Shown: positions 36,291 to 45,379 of the stretch, one piece after another
Layout: every line of letters starts with the position of its first letter
How positions within the stretch are numbered: position 1 is the stretch's first letter
NCBI GenBank assembly: GCA_036227345.1
Contig: CP109468.1
Coordinates: 7,440,001 to 7,504,000, forward strand
Source of the DNA: Streptomyces sp. NBC_01463
Lineage (GTDB): Bacteria > Actinomycetota > Actinomycetes > Streptomycetales > Streptomycetaceae
Length of the DNA stretch: 64,000 bases
Direction of reading: 5' to 3'
Made by a program: the position numbers and the translations under genes
Notes under the pieces: model-generated
The model's input: only the letters and a program-made list of their open reading frames with translations
Databases searched by the model: none
Told to the model about the DNA's origin: nothing

Positions 36291-36320
36291 ACCCCGCCGG
36301 GTTCGGTGGCCCGGCGGGGT
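36291..36320. terminator. Hairpin in the divergent gap between the permease and lyase genes
   Basis: Perfect 11-bp stem (36291-36301 with 36310-36320) and an 8-base loop, 100 bases upstream of the permease start and 107 bases before the lyase start. There is no T-run. It may separate the divergent transcripts or act as a leader structure. Confidence 0.45.
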
Positions 36321-36391
36321 CCCATCCGTGAATCGTGCGCGAGGCATTGTCACTCAGAACGGTCGGCCCTACGCTCGCACGGTCTTGCTCG

Positions 36392-36404
36392 TGAACATTG
36401 TTCA
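36392..36404. promoter_or_regulatory. Palindromic operator-like site upstream of the alginate-lyase-family gene
   Basis: TGAACATTGTTCA is a 6-1-6 perfect palindrome ending 22 bases before the start codon, beside an A/T-rich stretch TTCATATACATG. Its position overlaps where a promoter or start of transcription is expected. The regulator is unknown. Confidence 0.45.
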
Positions 36405-36426
36405 TATACATGACTGGGAGTGTTCG

Positions 36427-37713
36427 ATGAGTGGAAGTCCCCGTCGGCGCCTCGGCGCCCTCCTCGCCACCGCGGCCGCCCTGACCGCCCTGCTCGTCCC
36501 CACCACCGCCTCGGCGGCCCCGCCCGGCCACCCGCCGTCCCGTACCCCGGCGACCGTGGTCATCGACGGGCACCGCATCCAGCAGACCAAGGTCCGGCTC
36601 GACCACGGCGACCCGGCCCTGCGCACCGCGCTGCGCTCCCTCACCGCCAAGGCGGACGAGTGGCTCGGCCAGGGCCCCTGGACGGTCGTCGACAAGCCGA
36701 AGCCCGCACCTGGCGGCGACCCGCACGACTACCTCAGCCAGGCGCCCTACTGGTGGCCGTCCCAGCCGAGGACCACGGAGAACCCCTGGGGCTGCCCGTA
36801 CGTCCAGCGCGACGGCGAACGCAATCCCGAGGTCGACACCGGCACCGACCGCCCCGACATCGGCAAGGTCTTCAACTCCGTGACCACCCTCAGCCTCGCC
36901 TGGTACTACACGGGCCGGAAGCAGTACGCGGAACACGCCTCCGACATCCTGCGCACCTGGTTCCTGGACCCGGCGACCCGGATGAACCCCAACCTGAACC
37001 ACGGGCAGTTCATCCCCTGCAAGTACGACGGCCGGGCGATCGGCATCATCGACTTCTCCCAGCAGTACACATCGGTCCTGGATGCCGTCGCCCTGCTCGA
37101 CACCGGCGCCCCCGGCTGGACGACGAACGACCGGACCGCCATGCGGAGCTGGAACGCCGCGTTCCTCGACTGGCTGGTCGACTCCGACTTCGGGAAGCAG
37201 GAGTCCGCGGCGCAGAACAACCACGGCACCTTCCAGGACATGCAGATCGCCGGCCTCGCCCTCGCCACCGGCGACAAGGCGCTCGCCCGCAGGACCGTCC
37301 TGGCCGCCCGCGCACTCCGCATCGATCCGCAGATCGCCGGCGACGGCACCCAGCCGCAGGAACTGGCACGCACCCGCAGCTGGCACTACTCGACCTTCGA
37401 CCTGGTCGCCTACACCCGCCTCGCGGCCATCGGCCGACACGTCGGGGTGGACCTCTGGGCGTACGAAGGTCCGCAGGGCCAGAGCCTGTTCAAGGCGGTC
37501 GACTACCTCCTGCCCGCCGCAACGGGTGCAGCGCCCTGGCCCCACCCGGAGCTGGAGTTCTACCGCTACGCGGCGAGCGACATCGTGCACGCGGCCGCCG
37601 ACGCCGGTGACGCGAAGGCCCGGGCCGCCGTGGCGGAACTGGAGACACCGCCCGGCGGAGACCTCTGGGCCCTGCGGCCCGCCGCCGAACAGCTCGACTC
37701 GATCGCCGGCTGA
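36427..37713 (+). CDS. Secreted alginate-lyase-family protein
   Basis: A 428-residue exported protein with a Sec signal (Arg-rich start, hydrophobic core, TTASA cleavage region near residue 30). The catalytic domain is an alpha-toroid of the alginate lyase family, with DYLSQAPYWWPSQPR, NNHGTFQDMQ and RSWHYSTFDLVAYTR, the latter two carrying the His/Asn/Tyr residues used for beta-elimination. Likely cleaves an acidic polysaccharide outside the cell; alginate itself is not certain. GGGAG precedes ATG 36427. It is a single-gene unit with its own operator-like site and a strong terminator. Confidence 0.88.
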   Translation: MSGSPRRRLGALLATAAALTALLVPTTASAAPPGHPPSRTPATVVIDGHRIQQTKVRLDHGDPALRTALRSLTAKADEWLGQGPWTVVDKPKPAPGGDPHDYLSQAPYWWPSQPRTTENPWGCPYVQRDGERNPEVDTGTDRPDIGKVFNSVTTLSLAWYYTGRKQYAEHASDILRTWFLDPATRMNPNLNHGQFIPCKYDGRAIGIIDFSQQYTSVLDAVALLDTGAPGWTTNDRTAMRSWNAAFLDWLVDSDFGKQESAAQNNHGTFQDMQIAGLALATGDKALARRTVLAARALRIDPQIAGDGTQPQELARTRSWHYSTFDLVAYTRLAAIGRHVGVDLWAYEGPQGQSLFKAVDYLLPAATGAAPWPHPELEFYRYAASDIVHAAADAGDAKARAAVAELETPPGGDLWALRPAAEQLDSIAG

Positions 37714-37719
37714 ACGGCC

Positions 37720-37749
37720 CGCCGCGCCCCTGCGCTCAGGGGCGCGGCG
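37720..37749. terminator. Bidirectional terminator overlapping the MFS gene end
   Basis: Perfect 13-bp stem (37720-37732 with 37737-37749) and loop CGCT between the convergent alginate-lyase-family and MFS genes. The right arm encodes the last residues of the MFS protein. Confidence 0.85.
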
Positions 37750-38959
37750 CCGCCGCCCTGCTCGTCGCGTCCGATCCCGCCACGGTCTTCCGGTCCCCGG
37801 CCCGCAGCACCCCGGCACCGAGCACCAGCCCGAACGCCAGCACCGACACCACACCGAACGAGACGACCAGCGACGTGGCCTCCGCCAGGGAACCGATGGC
37901 CGACGGGGCGATGAGACCCGAGGTGTACGTGATCGTCGCGACGCCCGCGATGGCCTGGCTCGGATTGGGACCGCTGCGCCCGGCCGCCGCGAAGGCGAGC
38001 GGCACGACCACGGCGATGCCGAGCCCCATCAGGCCGAACCCGCTCATCGCCAGCGCCGCGTTCGGAGCGGTGACCACCATGACCCCGCCGATCGTCGCGA
38101 GGACGCCGCCGGTCCGTACGGTGCGCACCGCGCCGAATCGGTCGACGACCCGGTCACCGGCGATCCGCGCGACCGCCATGGTCAGGGTGAACGCGGTCGT
38201 CGACGCGGCGGCCAGCCCCGCCGAACTGTCCAGCACATCACGCAGGTAGACCGCCGACCAGTCCAGGCTGGCCCCCTCGGCGAACACCGCGCAGAAACCG
38301 ACCGCACCGATGATCAGCGCCGACTTCGGCGGCAGCGCGAAGCGCGGCGGCGGCTCCTCGTCCGGTTCGCTGCGCAGGTCCAGCACCCGCTGACAGGCGA
38401 TCAGGCCCAGTGCGGTCAGGACGAGAGCGGCGATCGTGTGGTGCAGCCGCGCGTCGGCTCCCAGATGGGCGGCCACCGTGCCCGCCGCCGAACCGATCAG
38501 GGCGCCCACGCTCCACATCCCGTGCAGCCCGGACATGATCGACTTGTTGAGGCGGTTCTCCACCTCGACCCCGAGCGCGTTCATCGCCACATCCGACATG
38601 CCGGCCGACGCCCCGTAAAGGAACAGCGCCGCGCACAGGGTCAGCAGACTGGGGGCCAGGGACGGCAGGATCAGCGCCAGGGTCCACAGGGCCAGCAGCC
38701 CGCGCAACGCGGTCCGCGCGCCGAAACGGTGACTGACCGCACCGGCGAGCGGCATGGCGAGCGAGGCGCCGATCGCGGGAAACGCCAGAGCGATGCCGAG
38801 CTGCCCGGCGCTGACCCCGGCGTGGTCCTGGATCCAGGGCACCCGGGTGGCGAAACTCCCGGTCACCGCGCCGTGCACGGTGAAGACCGCGGCAACGGCG
38901 TACCTGGCCCGCCTCACCTCTTGTATGCCGAAGACCTTGGCCGTGGAATCCGTCGTCAT
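37736..38959 (-). CDS. MFS transporter
   Basis: A 407-residue inner-membrane transporter with about 12 hydrophobic helices and a central charged loop (RSEPDEEPPPRF) near residue 205. GAVSHRFGARTALR resembles the MFS loop 2-3 signature, and the form recalls the FucP/sugar-type or YbjJ-like group. It diverges from a ROK regulator gene with a palindromic operator between them, so uptake or export of a sugar-derived ligand under ROK control is likely. ATG 38959 is preceded by GGGAGGG. Confidence 0.87.
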   Translation of the reverse strand: MTTDSTAKVFGIQEVRRARYAVAAVFTVHGAVTGSFATRVPWIQDHAGVSAGQLGIALAFPAIGASLAMPLAGAVSHRFGARTALRGLLALWTLALILPSLAPSLLTLCAALFLYGASAGMSDVAMNALGVEVENRLNKSIMSGLHGMWSVGALIGSAAGTVAAHLGADARLHHTIAALVLTALGLIACQRVLDLRSEPDEEPPPRFALPPKSALIIGAVGFCAVFAEGASLDWSAVYLRDVLDSSAGLAAASTTAFTLTMAVARIAGDRVVDRFGAVRTVRTGGVLATIGGVMVVTAPNAALAMSGFGLMGLGIAVVVPLAFAAAGRSGPNPSQAIAGVATITYTSGLIAPSAIGSLAEATSLVVSFGVVSVLAFGLVLGAGVLRAGDRKTVAGSDATSRAAAPRP

Positions 38960-39044
38960 GCCACCGTTCCCTCCCCTGGAAATTCTCTGTCCGCGCGGTT
39001 CGTGACGCTCCCGGGCGCCCTTCTCCACGATGCGGGCAGTAAAC

Positions 39045-39065
39045 TATCAGGAACCCTGCCTGATA
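39045..39065. promoter_or_regulatory. Palindromic operator between the MFS and ROK genes
   Basis: TATCAGG (39045-39051), a 7-base spacer and CCTGATA (39059-39065) form a perfect 21-bp dyad in the 150-base divergent gap, 44 bases before the ROK start. The dyad suits a dimeric winged-HTH repressor such as the adjacent ROK protein. Confidence 0.65.
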
Positions 39066-39109
39066 AATAGAGCGTCTGCATCGCGACAGTGATCTGGAAG
39101 GATCCCGGC

Positions 39110-40288
39110 ATGCCCGCATCACCGAGCACCGCCCGGGCCATCAACGACCGGCTGGCCCTGCGCCTCCTCCAGCAGGACGGCCCCCTGACGGCCACGCAGT
39201 TGAAGACCCTGACCGGACTCTCCCGGCCCACCGTCGCCGACCTCGTCGAACGACTGCAGGGAGCGGGACTCGTCCGGGTGGTCGGCGAGGCCGGGGCCGA
39301 GCGCCGGGGGCCCAACGCCCGGCTCTACGGGATCGTCGCCGACCGCGCCCACCTGGCCGGCCTCGACGTACGCACCGACAGCGTCGCCGTCGTCGTCGCC
39401 GACCTGCTGGGCGTCACCCTCGCCGAGGCCACCCTGCCGATCGGCAGCGACACCGCCGCCGACGACGCGGTGGCACAGGCAGTCGCCCTCCTGGAGCGCA
39501 CAGCGCGCAAGGCCGGGACGGCGCCCCTGCACAGCGTCGGCATCGGCGCCCCCGGCCTGATCGACCCGGTCACCGGTGAACTCCGCGACACGACCGGCCT
39601 GCCCGCCTGGCACCGCAGCCTGGTCCGCGCCCTCCAGCAACGCCTGTCCGCGACCGTGCTCGTGGAGAACGAGACCAACCTCGCCGCCGTCGCCGAACAC
39701 CGCGTCGGCGCCGCCCGGGACCACGACACGTTCGTCCTGCTCTGGCTCGGCCATGGTGTCGGGGCGGCGGTGATGCTGGACGGGAAACTGCGCCGCGGCG
39801 CGTCGGGCGGCGCGGGGGAGATCGGCTTCCTGCCGGTGCCCGGCACGGCCGGGACGCCCTCCTCCGTCAACTGCGACGGCGGATTCCACTCGCTCGTGGG
39901 CTCGGCCCCGCTCTGCGAACTGGCCGCCGCCCACGGCATCACCGCACCGGCCGGCGGCCGGGAACCCGGCGCCGCGGTCGCCGTGCGTGCGGCCCTCGCG
40001 GGCGAGGGCGACAGCGAGACCTTCCTCGACACCCTCGCCGACCGCCTCGCCACCGGGGCCGCGGCCGTCGCCTCGGTCCTGGACCCCGGCTGTGTCCTGC
40101 TCTCCGGGGAGGTCGGCCACGCGGGCGGCGACGCGCTGGCCGCCCGGGTCGAGGAACGGCTCGCCCTGATGTCGCCCCTGCGCACGGAGGTCCGGGCCGG
40201 GCTGCTCGGCGGCACCGCGGTCCTGCGCGGCGCGCTGCTTGTGGCGCGGGAGGCGGCGCAGGACGCGTTGTTCGCCCCGGCGGTGTGA
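39110..40288 (+). CDS. ROK-family transcriptional regulator
   Basis: A 392-residue regulator. A winged HTH at about 8-65 (ALRLLQQDGPLTATQLK, then GLSRPTVADLVERLQ) is fused to a ROK sugar-kinase-like domain with GIGAPGLIDPVTGEL, LVENETNLAAVAEHR and GVGAAVMLDGKLRRG. The zinc-binding CxCGxxGCxE cluster of typical ROK proteins is not present as such: the region reads SSVNCDGGFHSLVG. That argues for a regulator without kinase activity. GAAGGA precedes ATG 39110. It probably represses the divergent MFS gene and itself. Confidence 0.9.
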   Translation: MPASPSTARAINDRLALRLLQQDGPLTATQLKTLTGLSRPTVADLVERLQGAGLVRVVGEAGAERRGPNARLYGIVADRAHLAGLDVRTDSVAVVVADLLGVTLAEATLPIGSDTAADDAVAQAVALLERTARKAGTAPLHSVGIGAPGLIDPVTGELRDTTGLPAWHRSLVRALQQRLSATVLVENETNLAAVAEHRVGAARDHDTFVLLWLGHGVGAAVMLDGKLRRGASGGAGEIGFLPVPGTAGTPSSVNCDGGFHSLVGSAPLCELAAAHGITAPAGGREPGAAVAVRAALAGEGDSETFLDTLADRLATGAAAVASVLDPGCVLLSGEVGHAGGDALAARVEERLALMSPLRTEVRAGLLGGTAVLRGALLVAREAAQDALFAPAV

Positions 40289-40328
40289 CGTTGCGCCGGT
40301 CCGTGGTGCGGGGTTCCGTCCTCAATCT

Positions 40329-40354
40329 CCCCCATAGCCTTAAGGGCATGGGGG
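40329..40354. repeat. Short Streptomyces-type palindrome
   Basis: CCCCCAT (40329-40335) and ATGGGGG (40348-40354) flank GCCTTAAGGGC-like inner bases, followed by GACCCCC. It resembles the C/G-run palindrome at 63.42 kb and small intergenic palindromes common in Streptomyces. It lies 40 bases after the ROK stop and could also terminate that transcript. Confidence 0.55.
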
Positions 40355-40376
40355 GACCCCCTCGACGGGCTGGATT

Positions 40377-40750
40377 GTGCGGGTGCTCCGCGACCCGGGG
40401 GCGCCTGCCCGGTGGGTGGGGGTCCGGTGCCCCTCCGGGGCGTCTCCTCAAACGACGAACGTTTCCAGTCCCACGCGATGGACCCGGGTATGTGTTCGTC
40501 GTCCTGCGGGGACTCCCCTGCACGGCCCCGGACCCGGCCGTCCCGCGTCCGCGGCAGAAAGCTGAGCCGGTGTTCAGACGCACGCGAGAGCGGGTGGGGG
40601 CGTGCAGGGGGGTCCCCGCAGAAGAATGGCGTAATACCCGGCCCCCGCTACGTCTCCGGTTGCCACGCCAGTTTTTGAGGAGACGCCCCGGAGGGCCCCC
40701 ACCCCCACCCACCGGACAATGGCGCCCCCGCAACACGGGGCCCCGCACCC
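40377..40750. repeat. Composite imperfect inverted repeat (two head-to-head structured elements)
   Basis: The non-coding stretch 40289-40873 holds a long imperfect palindrome. About 40397-40522 pairs with 40602-40729, with weaker extension to 40377 and 40750, around a roughly 80-base centre. Well-kept blocks are GGGGCGTCTCCTCAAA (left) with its complement at 40675-40690, and CTGCGGGGACTCCCC with its complement at 40607-40621. Each arm also contains its own internal hairpin (ACGACGAAC with GTTCGTCGT on the left, TGGCGT with ACGCCA on the right). The CTCCTCAAACG and GACGGGCTGGA words are typical of Streptomyces intergenic repeats. No gene is supported here. Confidence 0.65.
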
Positions 40751-40873
40751 CAGGAGCGCAGCGGCAACCGTGTCCGAAAACCGCCTTGTCACGGCCTGTC
40801 TGTGAGCCACTCCACAGCGTTCACCCGTATGGCTCACGGCCAGTCGTGGCACACTGATCGTGTACCAGCAGCA

Positions 40874-41000
40874 GCGCACTCCGGGGTCGGTGTAATTCCG
40901 AACCGGCGGTTATAGTCCGCGACCCGTCCGCATCCAGCGGCCGGTTGACCAGGTGAGATTCCTGGACCGACGGTGAAAGTCCGGATGGGAGGCAGTGCGC
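40874..41000 (+). promoter_or_regulatory. FMN riboswitch (RFN element)
   Basis: Aptamer controlling the downstream rib operon by binding flavin mononucleotide. A perfect 7-bp P1 (GCGCACT with AGTGCGC) closes it. The conserved core words GGGGTCGGTGTAATTCCG, ACCGGCGGTTATAGTCC, GGTGAGATTCC and GTGAAAGTCCGGATGGGAGG appear in the canonical order. Confidence 0.96.
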
Positions 41001-41021
41001 GGCGGGCCGTTTCGCGGGTAC

Positions 41022-41043
41022 GCCGCCGTCGGCGGGTGGTTTT
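41022..41043 (+). terminator. Possible riboswitch expression-platform hairpin
   Basis: A short GC-rich hairpin (GCCGCCGTCGGCGG, 41022-41035) followed by GTGGTTTT lies just after the aptamer and 116 bases before ribD. It could be an FMN-dependent terminator. Sequestration of the ribD ribosome site is the alternative mode, and I cannot decide between them. Confidence 0.4.
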
Positions 41044-41158
41044 CGGGCGACCGATCCATCCGTTTTTCGGATGTTCCGGCGTCCCTGTTCAGCGTTCCGC
41101 TTCATCTGTCTTCATCGACAGGCCCCGGAGTCCGTGCCCGAAGAGGCAGGAGGACCCG

Positions 41159-42259
41159 GTGGACACCGCAGCCGACACGACCGCCATGCGCCGAGCGATC
41201 ACGCTCGCCGCCCGCGGCCTCGGCTCCACCAGCCCCAATCCGGTCGTCGGGTGTGTCGTCCTCGACGCGGCGGGCAACCCCGTGGGCGAGGGCTTCCACC
41301 AGCGCGCCGGCGGGCCGCACGCCGAGGTTCACGCCCTGCGCGCGGCCGGCGAGAAGGCCCGTGGCGGCACCGCCTACGTCACCCTCGAACCCTGTAACCA
41401 CACCGGCCGCACCGGCCCCTGCGCGCAGGCGCTCATCGATGCCGGGATCGCCCGGGTCGTCTACGCGGTCGGCGACCCGAACCCGCAGGCCACCGGCGGC
41501 GCCGACACCTTGCGCGCGGCCGGGGTCAAGGCCGAGCAGGGGCTCCTCGCCGAGGAGGCCGAGCAGGGCAACGCGGCCTGGCTGACGTCGATGCGTCTGG
41601 GACGCCCGCACGTCACCTGGAAGTACGCGGCGACCCTGGACGGCCGGATCGCGGCCGCGGATGCCACGAGCCGCTGGATCAGCTCGGCGGAGTCCCGCGC
41701 CGACGTGCACCGGCTGCGCGCGGAGGCGGACGCGGTCCTGGTCGGCGCCGGTACCGCCCGCACCGACGATCCCCAGCTCGGTGTGCGGGGCATCGACGGC
41801 GCGGTCCAGCCGCTGCGGGTCGTCGTGGACACCGCCGCGACCGCCGTACGGCCGGGTGCGAGGGTCCTGGACCCCACCGCACCCACCGTGATCGCGGTCG
41901 CCGACGACGCCGACGCCCGCCACCTGCCCGAAGAGGCCGTCCTGCGGCTGCCCCGCGCGGCGGACGGCCCCGGACTGGACCTGCCCGCACTGCTCGCCGC
42001 GCTTCACGGGCGCGGCGTCCGCTCCGTACTGCTCGAAGGCGGCCCGACCCTGGCCGGGGCCTTCGTCGCGGCGGGACTGGTCGACAGGGTCGTCGGCTAT
42101 CTCGCCCCCGTGCTCCTCGGCGCCGGCCCCGCGGCCCTCGCCGACGCCGGAATCTCCACCATCGCCCAGGCGTTGCGCCTCGATGTGACCGAGACCGTAC
42201 GCATCGGCCCCGATCTGCGGATCACCGCCGTTCCCGGCCCCGCCCGGAAGGAAAACTGA
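41159..42259 (+). CDS. ribD: Bifunctional diaminohydroxyphosphoribosylaminopyrimidine deaminase / reductase
   Basis: Second and third steps of riboflavin synthesis after GTP ring opening: deamination of the pyrimidine, then reduction of the ribosyl side chain with NADPH. The N-terminal deaminase domain (about 1-145) carries the zinc site HAEVHAL and EPCNHTGRTGPC. The C-terminal reductase domain has VTWKYAATLDGRIA, VLVGAGTARTDDP and VLLEGGPTLAGAF. The start is GTG 41159 with AGGAGG just upstream. It is the first gene after the FMN riboswitch and ends one base before the ribE start. Confidence 0.96.
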   Translation: MDTAADTTAMRRAITLAARGLGSTSPNPVVGCVVLDAAGNPVGEGFHQRAGGPHAEVHALRAAGEKARGGTAYVTLEPCNHTGRTGPCAQALIDAGIARVVYAVGDPNPQATGGADTLRAAGVKAEQGLLAEEAEQGNAAWLTSMRLGRPHVTWKYAATLDGRIAAADATSRWISSAESRADVHRLRAEADAVLVGAGTARTDDPQLGVRGIDGAVQPLRVVVDTAATAVRPGARVLDPTAPTVIAVADDADARHLPEEAVLRLPRAADGPGLDLPALLAALHGRGVRSVLLEGGPTLAGAFVAAGLVDRVVGYLAPVLLGAGPAALADAGISTIAQALRLDVTETVRIGPDLRITAVPGPARKEN

Positions 42260-42877
42260 GTGTTCACCGGAATTGTCGAAGAACTGGGTGAGGTCACCGC
42301 CGTCGAGAAGCTCGACGACGCCTCCCGATTCCGCCTGCGCGGTCCCGTCGTCACCGAGGGCGCCAAGCACGGCGACTCCATCGCGGTGAACGGCGTCTGT
42401 CTGACCGTCGTGGACCTCGGCGAGCACGAGTTCACCGCCGATGTGATGGCCGAGACCCTGAACCGCTCCAGCCTCGGCGCGCTGGCGACCGGCTCCCGGG
42501 TCAACCTGGAGCGCCCCATGGCGCTCGGCGGCCGGCTCGGCGGGCACATCGTCCAGGGCCATGTCGACGGCACGGGCCACATCGTCGAGCGCAAGGTCTC
42601 CGAGAACTGGGAGATCGTGAAGATCTCCCTGCCGGCGGACCTGACCCGCTACGTGGTGGAGAAGGGGTCGATCACCGTCGACGGCGTGAGCCTGACCGTC
42701 GTGGACGCGGGACCCGACTACTTCACCATCAGCCTCATTCCCACCACGCTCGCCCTGACCACGCTGGGCATCAAGGAGCCCGGCGACCCGGTCAACCTCG
42801 AGGTGGACGTCATCGCGAAGTACGTCGAGCGGCTGCTCGGCAACTCCGCGCAGAAGCCCGGGGGGCCGGCGAAGTGA
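42260..42877 (+). CDS. ribE: Riboflavin synthase, alpha chain
   Basis: Dismutates two molecules of 6,7-dimethyl-8-ribityllumazine to riboflavin. The 205-residue protein shows the internal duplication of two lumazine-binding barrels: [12 protein letters not shown] with [14 protein letters not shown] in the first, GHVDGTG with [14 protein letters not shown] in the second. The GTG start directly abuts the ribD stop. Its TGA overlaps the GTG of ribM by 4 bases. Called ribE in actinobacteria and Bacillus; ribC in E. coli. Confidence 0.96.
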   Translation: MFTGIVEELGEVTAVEKLDDASRFRLRGPVVTEGAKHGDSIAVNGVCLTVVDLGEHEFTADVMAETLNRSSLGALATGSRVNLERPMALGGRLGGHIVQGHVDGTGHIVERKVSENWEIVKISLPADLTRYVVEKGSITVDGVSLTVVDAGPDYFTISLIPTTLALTTLGIKEPGDPVNLEVDVIAKYVERLLGNSAQKPGGPAK

Positions 42878-43518
42878 GCGCTCTGCACTGGCTGAACTCG
42901 GAGGCGTTCACCGTCTTCGACCAGCACATCATCTGGTCCGACATGATCGGCAACACGATCGGTCTGATCGCCCTGACGCTGGGCTGGCTCCGCTCCATCT
43001 GGACCTGGCCCGCGCAGCTGCTGTCGGGCGTCGTCCTGGTCGCCGCCAACGTCTCCGTCCACCAGGCGGGCAGCGTCGGCAAGCAGCTCATCGTCATCGC
43101 CGTCGCCGTGTGGGGCTGGCAGCAGTGGACCCGGGGCCGGCAGCAGGCCCAGGACGGTTCGATCGCCGTACGGTTCGCCACCTGGCGCGAGCGCGGCTAC
43201 CTGCTCGGCGGGGCCGCGGTCGGCACTCTGGCGGTCGGCGGGCTGTTCACCGCGTTCCCCTCGCTCTCGTGGAGCCCGTGGGCGGACGCGTACATATTCG
43301 CCGGAACGCTCGTGGCGATGCTCGCCCAGGCGCGCGGCATGGTCGAGTTCTGGTTCGCCTGGCTCCTCGTCGACCTGGTCGGCGTCCCGCTGAACTTCCA
43401 CAGCGGTCTCGCCTTCTCCGGTCTCATCTACGTCGTCTACGGGGCCCTCGTCCTGTGGGGCATGCGCGACTGGTGGCTGCGTACGCGGACACCCGCTCTG
43501 GAAGGAGCCACGGCATGA
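42874..43518 (+). CDS. ribM: PnuC-family riboflavin transporter
   Basis: A 214-residue membrane protein with about seven hydrophobic helices of the PnuC (nicotinamide riboside/mononucleotide) family, with features such as [16 protein letters not shown] and [18 protein letters not shown]. Its position inside the FMN-riboswitch rib operon, with 4-base overlaps on both sides, identifies it as the riboflavin permease RibM described in Streptomyces and Corynebacterium. It would import riboflavin when FMN is low. Confidence 0.9.
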   Translation: MSALHWLNSEAFTVFDQHIIWSDMIGNTIGLIALTLGWLRSIWTWPAQLLSGVVLVAANVSVHQAGSVGKQLIVIAVAVWGWQQWTRGRQQAQDGSIAVRFATWRERGYLLGGAAVGTLAVGGLFTAFPSLSWSPWADAYIFAGTLVAMLAQARGMVEFWFAWLLVDLVGVPLNFHSGLAFSGLIYVVYGALVLWGMRDWWLRTRTPALEGATA

Positions 43519-44813
43519 CTGCCCAGCCCACCTGGTTGCACCGGGAACACGACGCACCCATCGAGGACCTCTCCCTCGACCCCGTCGAGCAGGCCATCCG
43601 CGACATCGCCGCCGGCCGGCCGGTCGTGGTCGTCGACGACGAGGACCGGGAGAACGAGGGCGACCTCGTCATCGCGGCCGAGAAGGCCACGCCCGAGATC
43701 GTCGCCTTCATGATGAGCGAGTGCCGCGGTCTGATCTGCGCGCCCATGGAGAACGACGAGCTGGAGCGGCTCGAACTGCCGCAGATGGTCGACCACAACA
43801 CCGAGTCGATGAAGACGGCCTTCACGGTCTCCGTCGACGCCTCGGCCGCGCACGGCGTGAGCACCGGCATCTCCGCCGCCGACCGGGCCACCACGCTCCG
43901 GATGCTGGCGGGCGGCACGGCGGGCCCCGGCGACTTCGTGCGCCCCGGCCATGTCTTCCCGCTGCGCGCCCGTTCCGGCGGGGTGCTCGTGCGCAACGGC
44001 CACACCGAGGCCGCCGTGGACCTCGCCCGGCTCGCCGGGCTGCGGCCCGCCGGGGCGATCGTCGAGATCGCGGGCGAGGACGGTGTGATGCTGCGGCTGC
44101 CCCAGCTGGTCCCGTTCGCCCGCAAGCACGGGCTGACGATCATCTCCATCGAGGACCTGATCGCCTACCGGCGCACCTCCGAGCCCACCGTCCGCCGCGA
44201 GGCCGAGGTGCGGCTGCCGACGAACTTCGGCGCGTTCACCGCGTACGGCTACCGCTCCACCGTGGACGGCGTCGAGCACGTCGCCCTGGTCCACGGCGAC
44301 ATCGGGGACGGCGAGGACGTCCTGGTCCGGGTCCACTCCGAGTGCCTGACCGGCGACATCTTCCAGTCGCAGCGCTGCGACTGCGGCCCCCAGCTGCACG
44401 CCTCCATGCGGCGCATCACGGAGGAGGGCCGCGGCGTCGTCGTCTATCTGCGCGGCCACGAGGGCCGCGGCATCGGCCTGGTGTCGAAGCTGCGGGCGTA
44501 CGAACTCCAGGAGCGCGGCGTCGACACCCTCGACGCCAATCTGGAGCTCGGTCTGCCCGCGGACGCCAGGGACTACGCGGCCGGTGCCCAGATCCTCAAG
44601 GACCTCGGCGTCCACAGCCTGCGCCTGATGACGAACAACCCCGAGAAGACCGCCGCGATCCTGCGGCACGGACTGGCCGTCAACGGCCGGGAGCCGATGC
44701 CCGTGCAGGCCGGCGAGCACAACCTGCGGTACCTGCGCACCAAGCGCGACCGCATGGGCCACGACCTGCCCTGGCTCGACGCCGCCGCGGTGTCGACCTG
44801 CGGCAACCAGTAA
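43515..44813 (+). CDS. ribBA: Bifunctional 3,4-dihydroxy-2-butanone 4-phosphate synthase / GTP cyclohydrolase II
   Basis: Supplies both precursors of the lumazine: the four-carbon phosphate from ribulose 5-phosphate and the pyrimidine from GTP. The N-terminal RibB domain (about 25-225) has [14 protein letters not shown] and [13 protein letters not shown]. The C-terminal RibA domain carries the zinc-binding [17 protein letters not shown] and the [10 protein letters not shown] loop. 432 residues is usual for the fusion. GAAGGAG precedes the ATG, which overlaps the ribM stop by 4 bases. Confidence 0.96.
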   Translation: MTAQPTWLHREHDAPIEDLSLDPVEQAIRDIAAGRPVVVVDDEDRENEGDLVIAAEKATPEIVAFMMSECRGLICAPMENDELERLELPQMVDHNTESMKTAFTVSVDASAAHGVSTGISAADRATTLRMLAGGTAGPGDFVRPGHVFPLRARSGGVLVRNGHTEAAVDLARLAGLRPAGAIVEIAGEDGVMLRLPQLVPFARKHGLTIISIEDLIAYRRTSEPTVRREAEVRLPTNFGAFTAYGYRSTVDGVEHVALVHGDIGDGEDVLVRVHSECLTGDIFQSQRCDCGPQLHASMRRITEEGRGVVVYLRGHEGRGIGLVSKLRAYELQERGVDTLDANLELGLPADARDYAAGAQILKDLGVHSLRLMTNNPEKTAAILRHGLAVNGREPMPVQAGEHNLRYLRTKRDRMGHDLPWLDAAAVSTCGNQ

Positions 44814-44858
44814 CCGTCAGCACGTCCCAGCAGTCATCCGATCGAGATAGGCAGAAAC

Positions 44859-45344
44859 ATGAGCGGCAAGGGCGCACCCGAACTGTCCGTACGCAACTGC
44901 GGTGACCTGCGCGTCGCCGTCGTCGCGGCGCAGTGGCACGAGAAGGTCATGGACGGGCTCGTCGACGGTGCACTGCGCGCCCTGCACGAACTGGGCATCG
45001 ACGAGCCGACCCTGCTGCGGGTCCCCGGCAGCTTCGAGCTCCCGGTCGTCGCGAAGGTGCTCGCCGGACGCGGGTACGACGCGATCGTCGCCCTCGGCGT
45101 GATCATCCGCGGCGGCACCCCGCACTTCGAATACGTGTCCCACGGCGTCACCAACGGCCTCACCCAGGTCGCGGTCGACACCGGCGTCCCGGTCGGCTTC
45201 GGCGTCCTCACCTGTGACACGGAGGAGCAGGCACTCGACCGGGCGGGCCTGGAGGGGTCCAACGAGGACAAGGGGCACGAAGCGGTCACCGCCGCCGTGG
45301 CCACCGCCACCACACTGCGCTCGGTCAGCGAACCCTGGCGCTGA
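44859..45344 (+). CDS. ribH: 6,7-dimethyl-8-ribityllumazine synthase
   Basis: Condenses the ribityl-pyrimidine with 3,4-dihydroxy-2-butanone 4-phosphate; it normally assembles into pentamers or icosahedral 60-mers. The 161-residue protein shows [43 protein letters not shown] with the catalytic His region, and [18 protein letters not shown]. The start lies 45 bases after ribBA and is the last rib step in this operon. hisE follows 35 bases later, so read-through is likely. Confidence 0.96.
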   Translation: MSGKGAPELSVRNCGDLRVAVVAAQWHEKVMDGLVDGALRALHELGIDEPTLLRVPGSFELPVVAKVLAGRGYDAIVALGVIIRGGTPHFEYVSHGVTNGLTQVAVDTGVPVGFGVLTCDTEEQALDRAGLEGSNEDKGHEAVTAAVATATTLRSVSEPWR

Positions 45345-45379
45345 GTGCGGGTCCGGGACCCCGTATTCTTAAGGACATC

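Noticed and set aside
36392-36404. LexA/SOS box at TGAACATTGTTCA
   Set aside because: The actinobacterial SOS box needs GAAC-N4-GTTC; here the spacing is 3, and the gene is a polysaccharide lyase.
40285-40857. 190-codon open frame between the ROK gene and the riboswitch
   Set aside because: It runs across the composite inverted repeat, has no ribosome site, and its translation is Pro/Arg-rich without motifs.
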